From positions 9,820,346-9,884,345 of the forward strand of contig NC_083656.1 in assembly GCF_963576545.1 (NCBI RefSeq): a DNA stretch of 64,000 nt, given 5' to 3'. Origin of the DNA: Limanda limanda. Its lineage: Eukaryota; Chordata; Actinopteri; Pleuronectiformes; Pleuronectidae. The first letter of the stretch is position 1. Every line of letters begins with the position of its first letter. A model generated the notes under the pieces. That model did no database searches, had not been told where the DNA came from, and saw nothing but the letters and a program-made list of their open reading frames with translations. Positions 39,101-47,852 of the stretch are shown here, piece by piece. The position numbers and the translations under genes were made by a program.

Positions 39101-42100
39101 AGAAAACAAAGACGTCAGTTTTGTTTTCATTCCAAAGGGGAAACATTTATAGAACCTGTTTGACCTGCTATTTGTGTCTTTAATTTAATAGCCAGTCTTT
39201 CAAATTTCATAGAATTTCCTTAAACTTAAACCTCTTTGGGTCAGCTCATCCTCATAATTTAATCTTCAGATTTTCTAAATCTAAACTATATATATATATA
39301 TATATATATATTTATAAATTAAACTGTTTCTTGAGAGACATCATGTAAGCAGACTCTGAGTGTCAAGGAGGAAAACTAAATAAAACTAAATGAACTACAC
39401 AGGCATAATAACAGGATTAGAAGACATAATATCACATCACAATACAGGCATGCACACAACGCAATCCCTAACTAACACAGACCAACTGATATCCATAATG
39501 ATATTGAACTATTTTGGTCTCATATCTTGGTTTATCCTTAGCTCAATGTTAAACAAAAGTACCACCACTGTAACAATAATAACATTCAACTTTATCTATA
39601 TAGTTTCACAAGTGTAATAAGTTACCTGTCTATTAACAGGAGAGCCTTGATCAGCTGTCTGCTGCGACGTCTTCGCACCTGAAGGACTCGTGCCGGCGTG
39701 AGTTCCCTCTACCTCTCCATCTGTGTATCAGGGCAAAACAAATGAGCCACTGTCACATTTCTAACAAGACGTGCTCTCTGTCACACACACACAAACACAC
39801 ACACACGACAAACAGGCCTCCCTCTGACTGTATGACAATGTTGACACTGTCAATAATTGACGCTGGCAGAGTAAAGTGAACCCAGCACCAGCACCAGCAC
39901 CACCAGCACCTCAGAGCCACTTCTCTGTTTCCTCAGGAGACGGAGGAGGGACTTGACTGGTCTGCCTCTCAGCCCTGACTGATGCTCTGTAGCCACCCCG
40001 GCTGCCTGTCTGGCTGCCTTTCCACCTGCTCTTGTTACCATGGTGACGGGCTCTCTTTTTTGGGATGCAGTGCATATCATCCACGGTGCTTTTTTCCTTT
40101 TTTCTTTTTAAGGGACACAACAAGAGATGAGGCAAAAATTGCACCACTCTGTGAATGTGATTACAGCTGAAAAACAAAACGGATGTGACTCCTGACACAT
40201 TGTCTGTCATCACTTTGTGTCTCATCTCAGCTTGCGGGCTTCTCGGCTTACCGCCACTGGCTTAGCAAAACATAATCGCTTGAAACAACAGCTGATCTTA
40301 ATATCCCAGAGGAAAGTAAATGGCAAACACCGTTTCATGTCCCCACCCAATCACCTTATTCCTCATCCTCATGAGTTTTATCTAAATAGTAAGTGTGAGC
40401 AGAGTGAAAATTGGCCTGCGTGTCAGAACACGAAGGCCCTTGGAGCAGAGGACTCGGCTTAATTATCATTTGCCTATTTTAAGTTTGTTAAACATAACTT
40501 TTATGGAGGCGGAGAGGCCACAAAGTGCCTGTGATGAAACCACGAGTCTGATTAAAACTACTTTCACAAGAATTGTCAGCTATAATCAGAAGGAGTGAGA
40601 AAAAGATTGAGAATGGGTGGGGGGTTATTTAATTTGTTCGCTGGAGTGTAACTGAGTCAATTGTGGTTGTTGCAATTTCTGAAAGTTTCATTTGGTTTCA
40701 GATGGGGAATTGTACGCTGACGGCTGAGGGAAAGCAACTAGCATCAAATAAAGATTTTTGAGGCAGTCCTGTGCAGAAGAGTTTTTTAGTTTTTATGTTT
40801 GATATTTTTTTCTCTATTGCTAATTGCAGGGATTTCAGCCGTGGTGTTTACATGCACCTGCAGAGCATCATTATTCACTGTGAAGTATCTGAAAGTATTA
40901 ATATTTATCACCCGTCCGATTGACTAGAGAGAGAGAGATTTATAATTGAGTTTGTGAGTCAAATGCTAAGCCAAAGTTGCTTTTATATCAATCATTCATT
41001 GATATATCATAGGTTTACAGTTATGGCTCATAAGGATTGGAAGAAAACAGTCTGACCTAAGCTATCGACTTTAGGGATTCTGTACATGTGGCTTCAAACT
41101 AAGGCTCCTTATAAGCCCTTACATTTTCCATCAAAGTTTCTTGCCGCCCATGGATGAGTTGCTTTGATTTCTGCGAGCTGCCACAGCCTTGCCAGGATAA
41201 TCTATGTATAAACAAGGACAAGGCTGAAAGATCAAGCCTCAGATCAAACTCGGGGACTGTGTGGGGCTGCTGTGTTCAAACATTAACGGGGCACCTTCTC
41301 CAAATCAGTCTGAATCTTCCCCTCCTGCCTTTCCCTCCCCTCGCATTTGCTCTCTGCCAGCGTCTCAGGCCTAATAAAGCCCATTTCCTCAACCTGCAAT
41401 CCTGCCAGAATACCATGGCACAACAGTCGGGATCAGTTGTACTTGAAATTGACTTTGTTTAGTGATTATAAGGTGATTATCCAGACTGTCGGTGTGGAGC
41501 ATCTGAAAGAGGGCGGGTGGCGACACCGCTGCAAGGAGCAGATTAGAGGCAGGTAAACTATGGGGCAAGTCAGCCCTGAAATAGGCTCCTGTTCCCCCCC
41601 GGGCGAACCCGGCCCCTGCAGTTACCCCGCGGCCATATTTGTTCTAGCCCTGATCAGGCACTCAACATCAACCGTAATGTAACCTTTGTGTTTTTCTGGG
41701 AAGGTTTAGTTACTTTTAATTTAGTTTTGTATGGCTTAAAGGTAGATATCTTACATAATGATAACAAGCGCATGTTTATGCATTTGTGGAAACTATGAGG
41801 GTAAGTTCAGTTTAAAGCTCAGGGGCTAAACAAGCAGCTGTACAGTGACATATAATCGCGGGTCAGTACTTACCCTGAACCTTGGGTGAAGTTCGATTCT
41901 TCTGAAAAGTTGGAGTGATGGATTGTTTCAGTTTTACCTGTAGAAAATAGAAAGGCCCGTTACAGGATGTACATTTGCATCTGTAATACTTGATCTGAAA
42001 AAGTCAAATGTTCCCTTTTAAAAGGATAGTTTTGAAAAAAGACCAAAAAACAGGGAAAGATGTAGCCTGTCTCTGTTCCCACAACGAAACATATCCATCA

Positions 42101-43707
42101 CCTGCAAAGCTCATCAATTCATTCATAATTCATCTGATTTATAAAAACCAAAGTGTAACATTAGGGTTTATCTTTGTTTCCATTCCTTCCGTTAAGCTGA
42201 GCTAACCAGCAGCTCCATATCTAGCCTACGATGGTCTCAAAGAGCTCTAAGAAAGTATAATTTCATAATTTTTCAAAAAACTCTTTCTCTTAATTTCTTG
42301 GAACAAGTAACCGTCAAAAATCGATTCATTAGCTGAAGCTATACCGTGGTGAAAATCCAAAGCAAATCTCGACATATTTTCAGAGTCACAAGGGAAGGGG
42401 TGTGCTTTGTGCATCCGCTCAGCCGAATCTCCAGTAGAGCCCAGGAACTTATCGATTAGGAAGTCATATTGTCAGTTCACTGGGTAATACGCACATTGAG
42501 TTTTCTCCGTACGTTGCCTCGCATCCTCTTAGGGCACAAGGCTCAATCTCTGCCGCCACGGCTCCAAATGAGTTGTAAACCTTTTTGGGAGAATGTGTAG
42601 AGTTCCTGCAGAGTAAGCTGTTTTTAAGGATGCCAGTGCTCCCTCGGTAACTGAGACTCGTCTACAAATGGCTCTCAGTGGCACTATGCGTGTTAGTCTG
42701 CCATACCTGACACTATATGCACCTCACTTCAATCCGCTCAATCACATAGTGCTTTTATTACAGACTTGCAGAGCTTACACTTTCTCAATAACGTGTAAAG
42801 GATCACAATTGCACAGCCTGAGAGGATGTCAGAGCCTAATCCAAGTTAAATCAGTCCACGGTTTTTGCAAAGGCCTGTTTTATGAAGGGCCAACTCTCAG
42901 GAGCACACACCAAAGTTGTTGAACAAGGTTTGTAGGAGAAAAAAAGTATTTCTTCCATACGAGATAGAAACCTGACACTGCTGAAAAGAACGGGTTGTTT
43001 ATCCAAATAATAAAACTAAATAATTCTGAAGAAAGAATCAGAAAATGCTCTGTTGGAAACCGTCCTGAATACATGCTCAGGGTTTGTTGGACATTGTGTT
43101 TTACCTGGCCAGCAGCGGGGTCCAAAAGCTGATTTGGGTTTTGGCAAGCATCAGCCACCATCATCACTCTTCTTTGGATTGGCAGCCACCCAATTTTGAC
43201 TGGAGAAACACAACTGAGCTGAGCCTGCTCCTTCCTCGGGGCCTGCATGATATGAGCTCTCTCACAGCTTCCCCTGCGCTCGGAAGAAGGGAAAACACCA
43301 GTTCGGACTGACTCCTGGCTCCCCAGTGAGCTCTCACACCGACTTGGACTCCCGCATGAAGATGAAGCCCTGCTGTAGGATGGAGTCCCCCGAGGCCTCC
43401 AGGTACGTCCTGCGCCTGGCTCTCTGTCCAGCGTTGCCATGGATGTCGTCCGAGAATTGAAACCTGGAACATGATCATGAACTGGGGCTCTGAGGGGGTC
43501 GCTCTGCATCCTCTGGAGGTGCTCCAGCCAGCCGTCCAGCTGGCGTCCTTCGATGGCACTCTGGGGCCTCCGACGTGTGCATGGGGGGTTTGAAACACGG
43601 GGCAAATACTCCCCCTCTGATATCAAGCCCTCCCAGCAGGACTCATCTCCTGACTTCCTCCAGCCCGGCGCTCTTCGTAGGTGGGCAGCTGGCCTCCGGA
43701 GAGACAT
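30598..43707 (-). CDS. c10orf90: C10orf90/FATS orthologue, complete, ten coding exons, ALMS motif
   Basis: Ten exons on the minus strand splice in perfect phase: 43105-43707, 41874-41937, 39626-39720, 36793-38131, 35312-35464, 34871-34989, 34337-34508, 33498-33561, 33040-33127 and 30598-30636. They total 2736 nt, or 911 residues plus TGA. Residues about 788-911 form an ALMS motif: SLQEALQRSRPDFIRRSQ, then KPRDRVITGKE, FAEVKRKKDEEK, RVDLFKK and KLLDQILQRNNS. The motif is shared by ALMS1, C10orf90 and CEP295/KIAA1731, and the order and exon breaks match C10orf90. The long middle exon is Ser/Thr/Pro-rich and probably disordered. Human C10orf90 (FATS, about 700 aa) is reported as an atypical ubiquitin ligase acting on p53, with links to microtubules and centrosomes; that role is taken from the family, not shown here. 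The ATG at 43707 follows an in-frame TGA 15 nt upstream, though a weak acceptor (CTCCAG) at about 43713 could add an upstream exon. Neighbours: adam12 on the same strand downstream, dock1 divergent upstream. Confidence 0.92.
31532..31699 (+). repeat. tRNA-derived SINE-like element
   Basis: TGGCCTAGTGG at about 31545 matches an RNA polymerase III A box and GGGGTTCAATCC at about 31588 matches a B box at roughly the tRNA spacing. There is no proper acceptor stem and the anticodon region is too short, so this is not a functional tRNA gene. A downstream body of about 60 bases leads to an A15 plus (TA)n tract at 31666-31699. Confidence 0.6.
32767..32825. repeat. Compound trinucleotide repeat (TTA)n(GTA)n
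   Basis: About nine TTA units are followed by interrupted AGT/GTA units, in c10orf90 intron 9. Confidence 0.9.
33040..33127 (-). CDS. c10orf90: c10orf90 coding exon 9 (ALMS motif, basic helix)
   Basis: This is an 88-nt exon with donor TTCAAAAAG|GTAATT. It encodes FAEVKRKKDEEKNREVCLTN followed by RQRVDLFKK, matching the family's LPEVxKKxEEEK...NRLRxxLFKK. The acceptor is a NAGNAG (ACAGCAG); use of the upstream AG would add three bases (one extra arginine) in frame. Confidence 0.92.
33498..33561 (-). CDS. c10orf90: c10orf90 coding exon 8 (ALMS motif, middle)
   Basis: This is a 64-nt exon directly downstream of a (TG)n tract on the coding strand; acceptor GTCCAG|ATAACC, donor AAGCG|GTGAGT. It encodes NPVKPRDRVITGKETQLGSK plus an arginine completed in exon 9, matching the family pattern of KPKxRxISxKExxxRSKR. 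The microsatellite lies where the polypyrimidine tract would be, so repeat-length changes could affect splicing of this exon. Confidence 0.88.
33566..33590. repeat. (CA)n microsatellite next to a splice acceptor
   Basis: On the c10orf90 coding strand this is (TG)n ending five bases before exon 8, in the position normally held by the polypyrimidine tract. Confidence 0.95.
33918..33933 (+). promoter_or_regulatory. CTCF-like motif
   Basis: CCACTAGAGGGCAGAG fits the CTCF core CCASYAGRKGGCA well. It lies in c10orf90 intron 7. Binding cannot be inferred from one motif. Confidence 0.4.
34337..34508 (-). CDS. c10orf90: c10orf90 coding exon 7 (ALMS motif, first part)
   Basis: This is a 172-nt exon with acceptor TTTGTCAG|GAAGCG and donor GTGAAAG|GTAGAG (phase 1). 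It encodes EALQRSRPDFIRRSQGRLQE, followed by a basic helix MERRSQERKMR. The RPDFIxRSxxRLxxxE pattern is diagnostic of the ALMS motif (compare RPDFISRSGERI in ALMS1). This exon gives the family assignment its main support. Confidence 0.93.
34871..34989 (-). CDS. c10orf90: c10orf90 coding exon 6
   Basis: This is a 119-nt exon with acceptor ATTAACAG|AGACAA and donor CTACAG|GTGAGT in phase 0. It encodes TSMKTHPDGIPVQRHTTPHA and ends TVSLQ, the residues that begin the ALMS signature SLQEAL completed by exon 7. Confidence 0.88.
35312..35464 (-). CDS. c10orf90: c10orf90 coding exon 5
   Basis: This is a 153-nt exon with acceptor GTTTCAG|ATCCC and donor ATACAG|GTATTA, both in phase 1. It encodes PNSHQSPQEVLALNAAAVIA followed by a helical NIKLQRQLSQKK stretch. 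The alanine-rich helix before the basic KLQRQLS segment is the most regular predicted secondary structure upstream of the ALMS motif. Confidence 0.9.
35532..35767. mobile_element. Short hAT-type MITE, about 236 bp
   Basis: The left end CAGGGGCTGATCCAGG and the reverse complement of the right end CAGTGGCGGATCTAGG agree at 13 of 16 positions and begin with CAG, as hAT ends do. The interior is rich in CCCCT/AGGGG words. I could not find a matching 8-bp duplication in the flanks, so the exact borders may be off by a base or the duplication has decayed. It sits in c10orf90 intron 4, 68 bases from exon 5. Confidence 0.7.
36128..36184. repeat. (CA)n microsatellite
   Basis: About 28 perfect units in c10orf90 intron 4, followed by a looser ACATA-rich stretch to 36300. 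Confidence 0.95.
36793..38131 (-). CDS. c10orf90: c10orf90 coding exon 4 (large central exon with internal repeats)
   Basis: The acceptor is GCTATAG|GTGCCA at 38132/38131 and the donor is GCCCCTG|GTAGGT (phase 1); 446 codons. The first codon is GTG (valine), so the exon is internal and does not carry a start. It is rich in Ser, Thr, Pro and Arg and probably unstructured. It holds two copies of a KATI(V/I)KVTE(Q/H)R motif at about protein residues 442-455 and 480-497, and an earlier run of degenerate units around HRT.STEPYR, TSSAETYKP and HRTNCVQPIR. Toward the end, PLSCYGNVFGHTEPSWENV is followed by a basic segment. Confidence 0.92.
39287..39311. repeat. (TA)n microsatellite
   Basis: About 12 units in c10orf90 intron 3. 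Confidence 0.9.
39626..39720 (-). CDS. c10orf90: c10orf90 coding exon 3
   Basis: This is a 95-nt exon with acceptor ATACACAG|ATGGAG and donor AGACAG|GTAACT. Read in the frame set by exon 2 it gives GEVEGTHAGTSPSGAKTSQQ and ends SPVNRQ in phase 0. The other two frames contain stops or do not match the phases. It is acidic to neutral and low in complexity, with no recognisable domain. Confidence 0.82.
41874..41937 (-). CDS. c10orf90: c10orf90 coding exon 2
   Basis: This is a 64-nt exon with acceptor TTCTACAG|GTAAAA and donor CAGG|GTAAGT (phase 1). It encodes VKLKQSITPTFQKNRTSPKV plus one glutamine. No open frame of useful length marks it; it was found by following splice sites and phase from exon 1. 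Confidence 0.88.
41938..43104. other. c10orf90 intron 1
   Basis: The left part (about 42020-42240) is an old interspersed repeat of a type common in fish; the remainder shows nothing recognisable apart from read-through frame from exon 1. Confidence 0.55.
42020..42240. repeat. Old copy of a common fish repeat
   Basis: AAAGCTCATCAATTCATTCA, then ATAAAAACCAAAGTGTAACA and GTTAAGCTGAGCTAACCAGC AGCTCCATAT keep the word order of a familiar teleost repeat, with many substitutions. It lies in c10orf90 intron 1. Confidence 0.5.
43105..43707 (-). CDS. c10orf90: c10orf90 coding exon 1
   Basis: This exon has 201 codons from MSLRRPAAHLRR to LLDPAAGQ, with donor GGCCAG|GTAAAA in phase 0. It is arginine- and serine-rich and contains the segment GWLPIQRRVMMVAD shortly before the exon end, which continues into VKLKQSITPTFQ of exon 2. 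Beyond the donor the frame stays open only by read-through of intron and has no family resemblance. This is the N-terminal region that in mammalian FATS is linked to ubiquitin-conjugating activity (literature, not visible here). Confidence 0.88.
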
Positions 43708-46499
43708 CCCCTCTGGAGCTCAGATAACCACTCACCGCTCTCAAGTTTCAGCGCTCAATAAAAGCCCTTTACAGTGTGGGTATTAAAGAGAATCGCCTGG
43801 CTCAACAGGACTCCTTAGTATGACGCTTTCCAGAAATGCACTGTGAGGAATTAGTAGAAACAAGAGTGCTGGAGCTCATCTTTGTTTCAGATCTGTTAAG
43901 GTATCAGAGCAGAGTTTATAAATATTTTTTATAATACAACATAGAGATAAGAGTGAAACTATAATTTCTTGCTGTTATCACTCCACAGTGTTGCTGATAT
44001 CACTTACCAGTTACTGCCAAACTATCCTATTCCACTTGCTTCCAACTCTCCTGAGTCCTTAGTGTGAAAGGAAGTCAACACTCTCTGTCTTGATAGGAAC
44101 TAGGTGCTGGTGAGTACTGTCTCCGGTCAGGCATGTAGCAATGTGAGGGATGCTACGGCGAACAAAAGAGTTACTGAGTGCAAGGGCTGAACTTCCAATA
44201 CAGGGAGGGAGATAGAAGGAGACAGAGGGGTGGGCAATCACTTGTTGATGCAACGCCTGACGTAACATTTCAACAAAGAGCATCGTTAATATTCATCGTT
44301 TTAATTATTAAAACGTCTAATTTTGGGTTTATGCAAGTCACGCACATCAGGCAAAGAGGGGGATGAAAGTCTCTGACACTCAGGCATCCTTAGAAATGAT
44401 AGAGCGTCACTAATGAGCAGATTATCCATGTTATTCCATGACACACTTACTACTTCAGCTTTCGCCTTTGTTGAACATCCCCGTTTCTGCTCCTCATGGT
44501 GATCTCGTGGCTTGTGGCTGATGATGAGGTTCTATATTCCAGCCATGTGACTTGCCTTAAAAATGGGCCAGTGTCCTCTTAGATAAGTAACTGTGACCCA
44601 CATGATGTGCCACAATGCATGAGTGAAGGCAAGAGAGAGGAATTTCGCTCAAAGCTGGAGAGGGAGGCTCATGCTTCAGATTTTATTAAGAGGCCGTAAC
44701 ACATCAACAAAAAAGATTTGGCAGCTGCTTTGACGTTTAGTGCATTTCAAAGTTTATCAGTGGATCAACCGTCCCCAGATTCCTCTCAATGCAACTTCAG
44801 TCCCACTCGGGGGAATAACATTTTGTAAATGTCTTTTTAAAAACACATATGACAGATACTTTAAATATCAATCGCTGTGATCTCCTTGAGGACACCTTAT
44901 CAAGTTGAGGAGACAGACGCAGACGCATTACAGATCGATGTAAATCAATTTGCATAGTTTTGTCTGCTGTGCCGGGGAGATAACATCAAAACAAATCTAT
45001 TAAACTCATCTAAAAGTGAGGCTCAAAACAAGTAGCTTCTTTATTATGAGATTGAAAGCAGCATCGCCCTCTGCTGGCAGTGTTTCAACACGACAAGTGG
45101 GGGGGAGGGGGGTTGAGCATGAGAGGGCATGGGGTTAAAAGTCTGAGAGACTTCTCCAAAACATGGGATGCAGCAACAGGGTAGGCAGCATTGGTTCAAC
45201 AAAGACAAATAAAGATGAGCCGATTGAAAAAGACAGTGGAGACCAGGGATGTCCCCCCCCCCCCGATGACTTTTATTAACCACCTGCAGCTCTGAGAAAT
45301 GATTCTTGGTATTTCACTGCAGCTCAGGGTAACTGGCTATCTTCATTGAGCAGGAAGGAAGTGGACACAGAGCACATGAGCTCTAATTCTGTGGCCTGCG
45401 AGACCGTCTTAAGAACATCTCTCATGGTCGGGTGTGTTTTACCACGTGGGGATAAATATATAAAGGGGAAATAGACACATGTCTGGGTGGGGAAATTCAT
45501 TTTTGTTTCATAATATCAAACAAGTGTGATATGGAGATAAGATGAAGCGCTGCGTGCTATTTGTCTGGTGTTTGTCTTTATTTCAGTCTGAGTGAGAGAC
45601 AAAAAAAAGTATAAAAAACAACAAAAACGTCATGCAACATAGTGAAAGTCCATCTTATGCATTATATGCAGACATTCTTACACTGTGTTTACTAATTAGT
45701 GCAACTACCGTGACTAATATATCAAAATATTATCTATACATTGTCCAAATCTCCATTCAATCTGGGTTTTTGTGTAAGTATTGCAAGTATAAGATACTTT
45801 GGATGACAGAACAAAAAACGCAATCAAATAATGATTTCAATCAATCGATCAAGCTGTCAACTAACCAATCAAGACTCCATATTTAGATCACTTTTTATAC
45901 AAAAAATGTTAGACAAAGTGCTTTGTAGAACAAAAGTCATTCAAACGTCAACACATGTTTGTTTAATTTGAAATGAGGAAACACTGAAGGCAGGTGAACA
46001 AGCAAGGATGGAAAAAAACCTAAGAATTGTAAGGAAAAGTTAATGAAAAAATAATAAAAGTGAATTATAATAATACTAATTAATAAAAAAAAGAATGAAA
46101 TAATACTTAAAATAATAAGATAAAGATAATTAAGTAAATACAGTCTATAATGTATTTATATATATAAATAAATAAATAAATAAATAGCTAGATAAAAAAG
46201 TTAGGTATTGAGTTTGCTTTATAAATATACACATTGTGCACATTATATATTTTTTGATTTAAAAGTAATTGCACCTTAAAAATGTAAAATAAATATATAT
46301 ATGAAGTAGTGAAGAAGAGTTTATCGTGTATGAATGTGACGCCTCAGTTTACACTTCATTATACTTTAATGTGATTATAGCAGTAAATTGATGGTGTATA
46401 TTAATGGAAACTTAAGTTGATTACCATCATAAAACTTTTTTATAAGTTGTGTAGTTTCCTCTCAGTGTGTTTGTGTATGTGTGTGTGTGTGTGTGAGGC
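43708..46499. other. Intergenic region between divergent c10orf90 and dock1
   Basis: This is 2.8 kb between the two start codons, containing the c10orf90 promoter somewhere (not identifiable), a good CTCF-like motif at 45064-45082, a C12-type run at 45256-45267 and, from about 45880, an AT-rich segment with an AAAT-type microsatellite at 46160-46184. No additional coding sequence is supported; the open frames here are short and show no family resemblance. Confidence 0.6.
45064..45082 (-). promoter_or_regulatory. CTCF-like motif
   Basis: The reverse complement reads CACTGCCAGCAGAGGGCGA, a very good match to the CTCF core CCAGCAGAGGGCG. It lies between the divergent c10orf90 and dock1 start codons and points toward the motif at 33918. 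Confidence 0.45.
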
Positions 46500-46707
46500 T
46501 GAATAAAAAAACTTGCGTCCCCTTCCTCCCCCTCGCGGAGCGTCCTGTCACTGGAGGAAAATGGCTGCCCGGGGTTGCTCCTCCAAGCCCAGAGAAAAGT
46601 GAGGAAAAGAGAGAGCGAGGGACAGGGTGGACATTTTAAAGCGGCCAGGGGGGACACGTCTGGACCTTCGGCTCGCGGGGGACTCGCAGGAAGCCTCGAC
46701 GCGGAGG
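46500..46707 (+). promoter_or_regulatory. dock1 promoter / 5' leader with YY1-like site and short uORF
   Basis: This is a GC- and CpG-rich stretch standing out from AT-rich flanks. GAAAATGGCTGCC at about 46557-46569 resembles the YY1 core AANATGGCGGC that commonly lies just downstream of TATA-less start sites. The ATG inside it opens a 13-codon upstream reading frame (MAARGCSSKPREK) that stops at 46602, about 105 bases before the dock1 ATG. The true transcription start is not visible; if it lies downstream of 46561 there is no uORF. Confidence 0.5.
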
Positions 46708-46750
46708 ATGTCTCGCTGGGTGCCCACGAAGAGGGAGAAGTACGGTGTCG
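46708..46750 (+). CDS. dock1: DOCK1 coding exon 1 (first 14 codons)
   Basis: An ATG in a GC-rich leader (gaggATGtc) opens [14 protein letters not shown], followed by donor GTCG|GTACGTGAG in phase 1. Human DOCK1 begins [20 protein letters not shown], so the match is 13 of 14 residues apart from one missing glutamate and a T-to-S change. DOCK5 (MARWIPTKRQKYGV) has the same length and is the main alternative; VPTKRE and the location beside C10orf90 favour DOCK1. DOCK1 (DOCK180) is a large cytosolic Rac exchange factor acting with ELMO in cell migration and engulfment; its SH3, DHR1 and DHR2 regions are all outside the window. Exon 2 (the AFYNYDARGADELSLQIGD region) was looked for by eye to the right and not found. 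Confidence 0.85.
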
Positions 46751-47723
46751 GTACGTGAGAGAAAAAGTTCCACGCTCCATCGTTAGCTCGTAGCTCCGAG
46801 GCGGAACAAGTTTGGGAAGAAGCTGCTGCTGCTGTTGTTGTTGGAGGAGAAGAAGAGTGAATGTGGAGTGGAACATGGCGGGGACTCTTCCTCATGGAGC
46901 CGAGGGAGAGTTTATCTGCAACGTGGCTCGTTTGCATGAAACACAAATCAGGGAATGTCAGTCTTTTGTGAGGAAGAGGAGTGAGTGTGTGTGTGAGTCA
47001 GTGTGTGAGTGTGTGTGTGCTTCCTGTGTTCCGAGGCCTCCGCTGCGAACTGTGACTCGGGAGGGTTTCACTTTTTCCCGCTGTTGTTTGGGAAAAGTTG
47101 TTTGTTGTTGTTTGGGACTTAGTTGTTGTGACTTCCTCACAGCGGTTTGGAACCAGGCGTCCTCACCTGAGAGGGCCGCGTCCCGTTTCGCTCCCACCCT
47201 CCCTCCGGAGACAATCCATCAAGACTCACACGCTTCACATTAAGAGCATCTGTAGCTGCAAGAACTTTGTTATTGGAATAATGTAAACAGAGGGCTGCTT
47301 AATGTAGCCCAGCATTATATAACTAACGATTCTGATAATTACCACGATAAGTGTTGTTATTTATTTTATGTTAAACCCTAACATACTGCTAATATATCAT
47401 AATAACTGTCCCTACTGAATTTGAACTACAGATCTGAGTAGATTGTATTTAAAGAGCCTATCTGACATTAATTAATGGATGATTGATCCTTAATTAATGT
47501 TTCAGAGAGCAGGGAGAGTGTGTTTCTTCAGTTTTTACACCACTTGTGGGAGAAAAACATCTAACATTCAATAATCATGTTCTGTCTTACATACGACATG
47601 AAAACCTAACAGCCACAAGGATTCTAAATATATTGGATTGGAAGTGAGAATGACTGTTGAGGATTTATTATATAACCATTTTAACCCGCCTGCAACTTGA
47701 TGTGGAAGTGAGGACCAGCTGAC

Positions 47724-47852
47724 TTAGCGGTCCCCCCCCTCAGAGTCCTCTTCATCAGAGGGGCTGGAGTCTTCCTCCTCCGAATCACTATGTTCTTCCT
47801 CATCTTTGGATATCAGATCTAGAGCTTCTTGTATAGTTTGTCTTTCTGCCAT
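47724..47852 (-). pseudogene. 42-codon acidic open frame, possible transposase-derived remnant
   Basis: ATG at 47852 opens MAERQTIQEALDLISKDEEE followed by a run of Ser/Asp/Glu ending EGGDR and TAA. The EAL.LI...D..SD pattern followed by an acidic serine stretch resembles the N-terminus of piggyBac-type transposases. TTAACCC at 47678 could be one element end, but no matching GGGTTAA was seen on the other side. It could equally be a stray first exon of a gene fragment. No splice donor was identified. Confidence 0.3.

Larger units (their letters stand above)
38132..41873. other. c10orf90 introns 3 and 2 (interrupted only by exon 3)
   Basis: AT-rich DNA on both sides of exon 3 (39626-39720). 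It contains an A15 run at 38521-38535, a TA tract at 39287-39311 and a short CA tract at about 39781-39806. Nothing else is supported. Confidence 0.55.

Noticed and set aside
42880..43104. C-terminal part of the 275-codon frame beginning at 43707
   Set aside because: The strong donor GGCCAG|GTAAAA at 43105 joins in phase to an exon continuing the conserved sequence; the residues after it are intron read-through.
46427..47243. Frames of 132 to 149 codons on both strands around the DOCK1 first exon
   Set aside because: They arise from GC-rich leader sequence. The DOCK1 frame ends at a strong donor at 46750 and is the only one with family similarity.
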